Of a stretch of DNA of 11,122 bases, positions 8,069 through 11,122 are shown piece by piece. Under the pieces are notes generated by a model. The model saw nothing but the letters and a program-made list of their open reading frames with translations, had not been told where the DNA came from and did no database searches. The stretch is from Clostridia bacterium. GTDB lineage: Bacteria > Bacillota_A > Clostridia > UBA1381. Position 1 is the first letter of the stretch, and the number at the start of each line of letters is the position of its first letter. Both the position numbers and the translations under genes were made by a program. Where the stretch lies: contig JAFZNF010000079.1 of assembly GCA_017553025.1 (NCBI GenBank), positions 1 to 11,122 on the forward strand, read 5' to 3'.

Positions 8069-8108
8069 TATCGGTATGTCGCAAAAAAAATAAACTGTCG
8101 AACCGATA
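8069..8108 (+). promoter_or_regulatory. 5'-terminal leader hairpin upstream of the ribozyme
   Basis: TATCGGT (8069-8075) and ACCGATA (8102-8108) are perfectly complementary over seven bases, with a 26-base A-rich loop between them. The stem begins one base after the predicted transcription start, so it would cap the 5' end of the RNA and perhaps protect it. After ribozyme cleavage, this hairpin would make up most of the released leader of about 51 nt. It has no U-tract and is not a terminator. Confidence 0.5.
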
Positions 8109-8111
8109 AAG

Positions 8112-8247
8112 GGAAAAAGCGCCAGAGCCTTACGCGACATAGGCTGACGAGGACAGGGAGTATCGAATTTTCGGCGGGTGCCCTGCGGCAGTTATGTCGT
8201 GAGCATAGGCACAAATATCGGAGAAATCCGAAAACAAAGGCTTATGC
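8112..8247 (+). ncRNA. glmS ribozyme: glmS self-cleaving ribozyme (GlcN6P-responsive riboswitch)
   Basis: The leader carries the conserved landmarks of this class in order. AGCGCC is at 8118-8123, with cleavage expected between A8118 and G8119. A short P1-like hairpin AGCCT/AGGCT follows (8126-8130 with 8141-8145), then TGACGAGG (8145-8152), then TATCGAATTTTCGGCGG (8161-8177), nearly identical to the Bacillus subtilis core. CGCC at 8120-8123 can pair with GGCG at 8173-8176 as the core pseudoknot. CAGGG/CCCTG (8154-8158, 8181-8185) and CGGCA/TGTCG (8186-8190, 8195-8199) form further stems. The peripheral domain is closed by GCATAGGC/GCTTATGC (8203-8210, 8240-8247), with a TCGGA-GAAA-TCCGA hairpin (8218-8231) and the typical ACAAAGG at 8234-8240. 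In this class glucosamine-6-phosphate is the catalytic cofactor for cleavage, and the cut message is then degraded. I see no lost core element. Confidence 0.95.
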
Positions 8248-8285
8248 AATAAAGTATATTTACTAAATAAGAGGAGTATATTTTT

Positions 8286-9155
8286 ATGTGCGGAATAGTA
8301 GGCTACATAGGCGCAAGAGATTGTAAAGAGCTTTTGCTGTCAGGTTTAGAGAGCCTTGAATACAGAGGCTATGACTCGGCAGGAATTGCAGTTTATAATG
8401 GGGAAAAGATAGAGATAAAAAAGGAAAAGGGCAGACTTTTGCACCTTCGTGAAATTCTTGATGCAAGTCCCGTTTGCGGGAATGTCGGCATAGGACACAC
8501 AAGATGGGCGACTCACGGAGTGCCGTCTGCTAAAAATTCGCACCCGCATACAAATAATGACGGAACTATTGCGGTTGTGCATAACGGAATTATTGAAAAT
8601 CACGAGGCGCTTAAAAAATTCCTGATAGATAGGGGATACAACTTTGTATCGGAAACAGATACTGAGGTTATACCTAACCTTATAGACTATTATTATGAGG
8701 GCGACCTTTTGGCAGCTGTCCAAAAAGCGGCAAAAAAGCTTGACGGAAGCTATGCAATAGGTGTTCTCTGTGTGAATGAGCCTGACAAAATTATCGCGGT
8801 AAGAAAGGACAGTCCATTGATTGTGGGACTTGCAGACGACGGGAACTTTATTGCTTCCGACATACCTGCAATTCTGTCGGAAACACGCGATGTGTATCTT
8901 TTAAATGACGGTGAATTTGTAACCCTGAAAAAAGACAGTGTTTCAATCTGTGACATTGACGGAAATTCGATAAATAAGGAAGTCTACAGGGTGGAATTTT
9001 CTGCGCAGGCATCGCAAAAGGAAGGCTATGAGCATTTTATGCTTAAGGAAATTCACGAGCAGCCTCAGGCTATAAGAAATACTTTAAGAGGGAGAATTGA
9101 CAAGAATTTAAATATTATTCTGGATAATATAGAGTTTTCAGAGGATATAAAATAA
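8286..9155 (+). CDS. glmS: N-terminal half of the interrupted glmS: glutamine amidotransferase domain
   Basis: This 289-residue open frame holds the complete class II (Ntn-type) glutaminase domain, which frees ammonia from glutamine. Cys2, exposed after removal of Met1, is the nucleophile. HTRWATHG (71-78), HNGIIEN (99-105) and SETDTEV (122-128) form the glutamine pocket. The hinge region KEIHEQPQAI, which leads to the isomerase domain, is also present. Translation starts at an ATG with AGAGGAG (8270-8276) nine bases upstream. The frame ends in TAA just before the first strand of the SIS domain. If made alone it might fold and hydrolyse glutamine, but it has no sugar site and would not form glucosamine-6-phosphate. 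The break falls near the domain border, so a stable free glutaminase is conceivable, though not expected. Confidence 0.85.
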   Translation: MCGIVGYIGARDCKELLLSGLESLEYRGYDSAGIAVYNGEKIEIKKEKGRLLHLREILDASPVCGNVGIGHTRWATHGVPSAKNSHPHTNNDGTIAVVHNGIIENHEALKKFLIDRGYNFVSETDTEVIPNLIDYYYEGDLLAAVQKAAKKLDGSYAIGVLCVNEPDKIIAVRKDSPLIVGLADDGNFIASDIPAILSETRDVYLLNDGEFVTLKKDSVSICDIDGNSINKEVYRVEFSAQASQKEGYEHFMLKEIHEQPQAIRNTLRGRIDKNLNIILDNIEFSEDIK

Positions 9156-9281
9156 ATATACATTGTAGCCAGCGGAACGGCATTTCAAGCTTGAATTGTA
9201 GGCAAAAAAGCTATCGAAACACTGGCAAAAATTCCCTGTGAAGTTTGCCTTGCATCTGAATTCCGATACGGCGAGCCTTTG

Positions 9282-10094
9282 ATGGATAAGAATACAGCTG
9301 TTTTGGTAGTGAGCCAATCGGGTGAAACAGCAGATACTCTTGCGGTTCTTAGAATGGCTAAAAAGATGGGGAATAAGGTTTATGCAATAACAAATGTTGT
9401 AGGCTCTTCGGTTGCAAGAGAGGCGGATTATGTATTCTATACATATGCGGGTCCTGAGATAGCTGTTGCATCAACAAAGGCGTATACAACTCAGCTTGTC
9501 GCATTCTATCTTTTTGCAATATACTTTGCAGAAAAAAGAAACACCGTTTCAAAACATAAGCTTGATGATATAAAAAATCAGCTTATGAAGATGGACAAAG
9601 TGGCTGAGGATATTCTCGGAACTATTCCCAAAATTAAAGAGATTGCGGAAAAGATTTCAGGCGAACACGATATATATTTCCTTGGACGCGGACTTGATTA
9701 TATTGTTGCAATGGAGGCATCGTTAAAGCTTAAGGAAATATCATATATTCATTCCGACGCGTACGCAAGCGGTGAGCTAAAGCACGGACCGATTGCCCTT
9801 ATAGACGACGGCACAGTTGTAATTTCAATATGCACAAATCCGGATATCAGCAATAAACTTAGCAGTAATGTAAAAGAAGTTTTGGCAAGAGGCGCAAAAA
9901 CCATTGGCTTTACCTCCTGTATGTCGGATACAGCGGCTTACGGAGACGTTGTGGAACTTCCGCAGATTGACCCGCTTTTGGCACCGCTTCCTGCGATAAT
10001 ACCTCTTCAGCTGTTGGCTTATTATGTGTGTACAGAAAAGGGATTTGACGTTGATAAACCGAGAAATCTTGCAAAATCGGTCACAGTAGAGTAA
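9282..10094 (+). CDS. glmS: C-terminal part of the interrupted glmS: SIS isomerase domains lacking the first strand
   Basis: After the second stop the original frame stays open to the normal end. The first ATG is at 9282, with a TTG just before it at 9279. Sugar-phosphate site motifs remain: SQSGETADT, STKAYTTQ, KLKEISYIH with the catalytic glutamate, ELKHGPIALID with the histidine, and the C-terminal DKPRNLAKSVTVE with its essential lysine. A product starting here would lack the first strand and loop of SIS domain 1, including the GT-A phosphate loop and ASEFRYGEP. No convincing ribosome binding site precedes either start codon. Independent function is therefore unlikely. I read it as the remains of one gene and not as a separate one. 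Homology upstream to about 9195 belongs to the same frame. Confidence 0.6.
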   Translation: MDKNTAVLVVSQSGETADTLAVLRMAKKMGNKVYAITNVVGSSVAREADYVFYTYAGPEIAVASTKAYTTQLVAFYLFAIYFAEKRNTVSKHKLDDIKNQLMKMDKVAEDILGTIPKIKEIAEKISGEHDIYFLGRGLDYIVAMEASLKLKEISYIHSDAYASGELKHGPIALIDDGTVVISICTNPDISNKLSSNVKEVLARGAKTIGFTSCMSDTAAYGDVVELPQIDPLLAPLPAIIPLQLLAYYVCTEKGFDVDKPRNLAKSVTVE

Positions 10095-10109
10095 CGAAAG
10101 GGGTATATT

Positions 10110-11122
10110 ATGGGAAGATTATTTGGCACAGACGGCGTGCGGGGCGTTGCAAATCAGGAACTTACCTGTGAAATTGCATTTAAAATAGGACGCGCAGCGG
10201 CATATGTTTTAACTGAGGAAAGCCACAGAAAGCCTAAAATTCTAATAGGAAAGGATACACGCATATCCTGCGATATGTTAGAATCCGCATTGGCGGCGGG
10301 ACTTTGTTCGGTAGGCGCGCAGGTTGTAACCCTGGGGGTTATACCGACTCCTGCGGTTGCGTACCTTACACGAAGGTATGAAGCTGAGGCGGGAATAATG
10401 ATTTCTGCATCACATAATTCGGCTGAATATAACGGTATTAAAATTTTTAATTCAAACGGATATAAGCTAAGCGATGAGATTGAAAACAGGATAGAGGCAA
10501 TAATTCTTGATGACAGCGAGGAAATCGATCTCCCGACAGGCGATGCGGTAGGAACTGTTACAAGATGCGAAACGGCTATTGCCGATTACTGTGAATTTGC
10601 AAAAAGCGTCATAGACTGCGACTTAAACGGTATGCGTATCGCAGTTGACTGTGCCAACGGAGCAAGCTCAAAAACAGCGCCAAAGGTGCTTTCTGCGCTT
10701 GGTGCGGAGCCTTTTGTTATACATAACCACCCCAACGGAACAAATATAAACTTAAATTGCGGTTCAACGCACATCAAGGATCTTGCAAACTATGTTAAAA
10801 ATGTGGGCGTTGATATAGGACTTGCCTTTGACGGAGATGCCGATAGGCTTATGGTTACCGATGAAGAGGGAAATGTTTTGGACGGTGATAAGGTTATGCT
10901 TATCTGTGCTAATTATTTAAAAGAGCAAGGACTTTTAATAAAAGACACTTTGGTTGTTACCGTTATGTCCAACTTGGGACTTATATTAAAGGCAAAAGAA
11001 CTGGGGATTAAGACTGTTCAGACGCAGGTTGGAGACAGATATGTTCTTGAAGAAATGCTAAAGAGCGGATATAATCTTGGCGGAGAGGCGTCTGGCCATA
11101 TAATTTTCCTTAATCATAACAC
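10110..11122 (+). CDS. glmM: Phosphoglucosamine mutase, N-terminal three quarters (runs off the window)
   Basis: GlmM converts glucosamine-6-phosphate to glucosamine-1-phosphate, the step after GlmS. The 337 codons seen, of about 450 in the family, begin MGRLFGTDGVRG. The phosphorylated serine is Ser101 in SASHNS (99-104), and the magnesium loop FDGDADR is at 240-246, with Asp241, 243 and 245. Near the window end the sugar-binding loop reads GGEASGH (324-330), where most GlmM proteins have GGEQSGH. The start is secured by AAAGGGG (10097-10103) six bases upstream. It lies 15 bases after the glmS stop, so both share the glmS promoter and ribozyme control. The frame is open to the edge with no defect. 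Nonsense codons in glmS could reduce its expression by polarity. Confidence 0.95.
   Translation, partial: MGRLFGTDGVRGVANQELTCEIAFKIGRAAAYVLTEESHRKPKILIGKDTRISCDMLESALAAGLCSVGAQVVTLGVIPTPAVAYLTRRYEAEAGIMISASHNSAEYNGIKIFNSNGYKLSDEIENRIEAIILDDSEEIDLPTGDAVGTVTRCETAIADYCEFAKSVIDCDLNGMRIAVDCANGASSKTAPKVLSALGAEPFVIHNHPNGTNINLNCGSTHIKDLANYVKNVGVDIGLAFDGDADRLMVTDEEGNVLDGDKVMLICANYLKEQGLLIKDTLVVTVMSNLGLILKAKELGIKTVQTQVGDRYVLEEMLKSGYNLGGEASGHIIFLNHN

Larger units (their letters stand above)
8286..10094 (+). pseudogene. glmS: glmS, glutamine-fructose-6-phosphate aminotransferase, interrupted by two in-frame stop codons
   Basis: GlmS makes glucosamine-6-phosphate from fructose-6-phosphate and glutamine, the entry to peptidoglycan amino sugars. 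From 8286 to the TAA at 10092-10094 the frame has 603 codons, the normal family length, and homology continues in one frame with no insertion or deletion. It is interrupted by TAA at codon 290 (9153-9155) and TGA at codon 303 (9192-9194), at the beginning of the first sugar-isomerase (SIS) domain. Between and around the stops the frame reads IYIVASGTAFQA, then IVGKKAIETLAKIP. Family members usually read IYIVACGTAYHAG-x-VGK here. Thus Cys is Ser, His is Gln, and the stops replace a likely Lys and the Gly. Promoter, ribozyme, ribosome binding site and both remaining halves look intact, so this is either a very recent nonsense allele or a sequence error. Confidence 0.8.

Noticed and set aside
8033..8266. 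77-residue open frame on the plus strand over the glmS leader
   Set aside because: It starts within the -35 box, upstream of the predicted transcript start, and covers the ribozyme. The protein is basic and low-complexity with no recognisable motif.
8346..8723. 125-residue open frame antisense to the glmS glutaminase domain
   Set aside because: Lies fully within conserved GlmS coding sequence and has no promoter or ribosome binding site of its own.
9192..9194. UGA read as glycine (the SR1/Gracilibacteria code), since TGA stands where GlmS normally has Gly
   Set aside because: argH, argB and argJ all end at TGA codons at the right family lengths, two of them in start/stop overlaps, so TGA is a normal stop here. 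The TAA at 9153 would also remain unexplained.
9192..9194. Selenocysteine insertion at the TGA
   Set aside because: The position is a conserved Gly in the family and not a Cys. No obvious SECIS-like hairpin follows, and an unrelated TAA lies 36 bases upstream.
9279..10094. Independent SIS-domain gene forming a split, two-subunit GlmS
   Set aside because: The frame upstream of 9279 back to 9195 is still clearly GlmS, any product from here would lack the first strand and phosphate loop of its fold, and there is no convincing ribosome binding site.

Overview
The window looks like chromosomal DNA of a low-to-moderate GC Gram-positive bacterium, most likely a member of the Clostridia. The reasons are AGGAG-type ribosome binding sites before almost every gene, textbook sigma-A promoters, a glmS self-cleaving ribozyme (typical of Firmicutes), and the clostridial flavour of the proteins. 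I saw no insertion sequence, phage gene, CRISPR array, tRNA or rRNA. The gene content is core metabolism, so the interest lies in the regulation and in one damaged gene.

Left and centre (1-7844, all on the minus strand): a compact arginine operon transcribed right to left as argG-argH-argC-argJ-argB-argD-argF, followed at the window edge by the first ten codons of a gene that looks like carA. Gaps are 0-19 nt and two junctions are 4-bp start/stop overlaps (ATGA at argH/argC, GTGA at argB/argD). Together the genes carry glutamate-derived N-acetylglutamate through ArgB, ArgC and ArgD. ArgJ recycles the acetyl group and releases ornithine. ArgF, ArgG and ArgH then give citrulline, argininosuccinate and arginine, and the CarA subunit would supply carbamoyl phosphate. 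No argA is present, so ArgJ may also start the pathway. ArgC is of the uncommon short 'type 2' form.

Divergent control region (7845-8285): a sigma-A promoter facing left drives the arg operon, with a palindromic ARG-box-like site over its predicted start. A second near-perfect sigma-A promoter facing right drives glmS. Its leader carries a 5'-terminal hairpin followed by an apparently intact glmS ribozyme (cleavage predicted between 8118 and 8119). GlcN6P, the GlmS product, is the known cofactor of this ribozyme class.

Right (8286-11122, plus strand): glmS followed by the start of glmM, the first two steps from fructose-6-phosphate to UDP-GlcNAc and the cell wall. glmS has the right length (603 codons including stop) and no frameshift, but it is broken by two in-frame stop codons (TAA at 9153-9155, TGA at 9192-9194) at the start of the isomerase domain. 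Two further unusual residues lie in the same 42 bp. An intact promoter and ribozyme therefore control an enzyme that cannot be made in one piece. Whether this is a real mutation, a local sequence error or something stranger is the main open question of the window.
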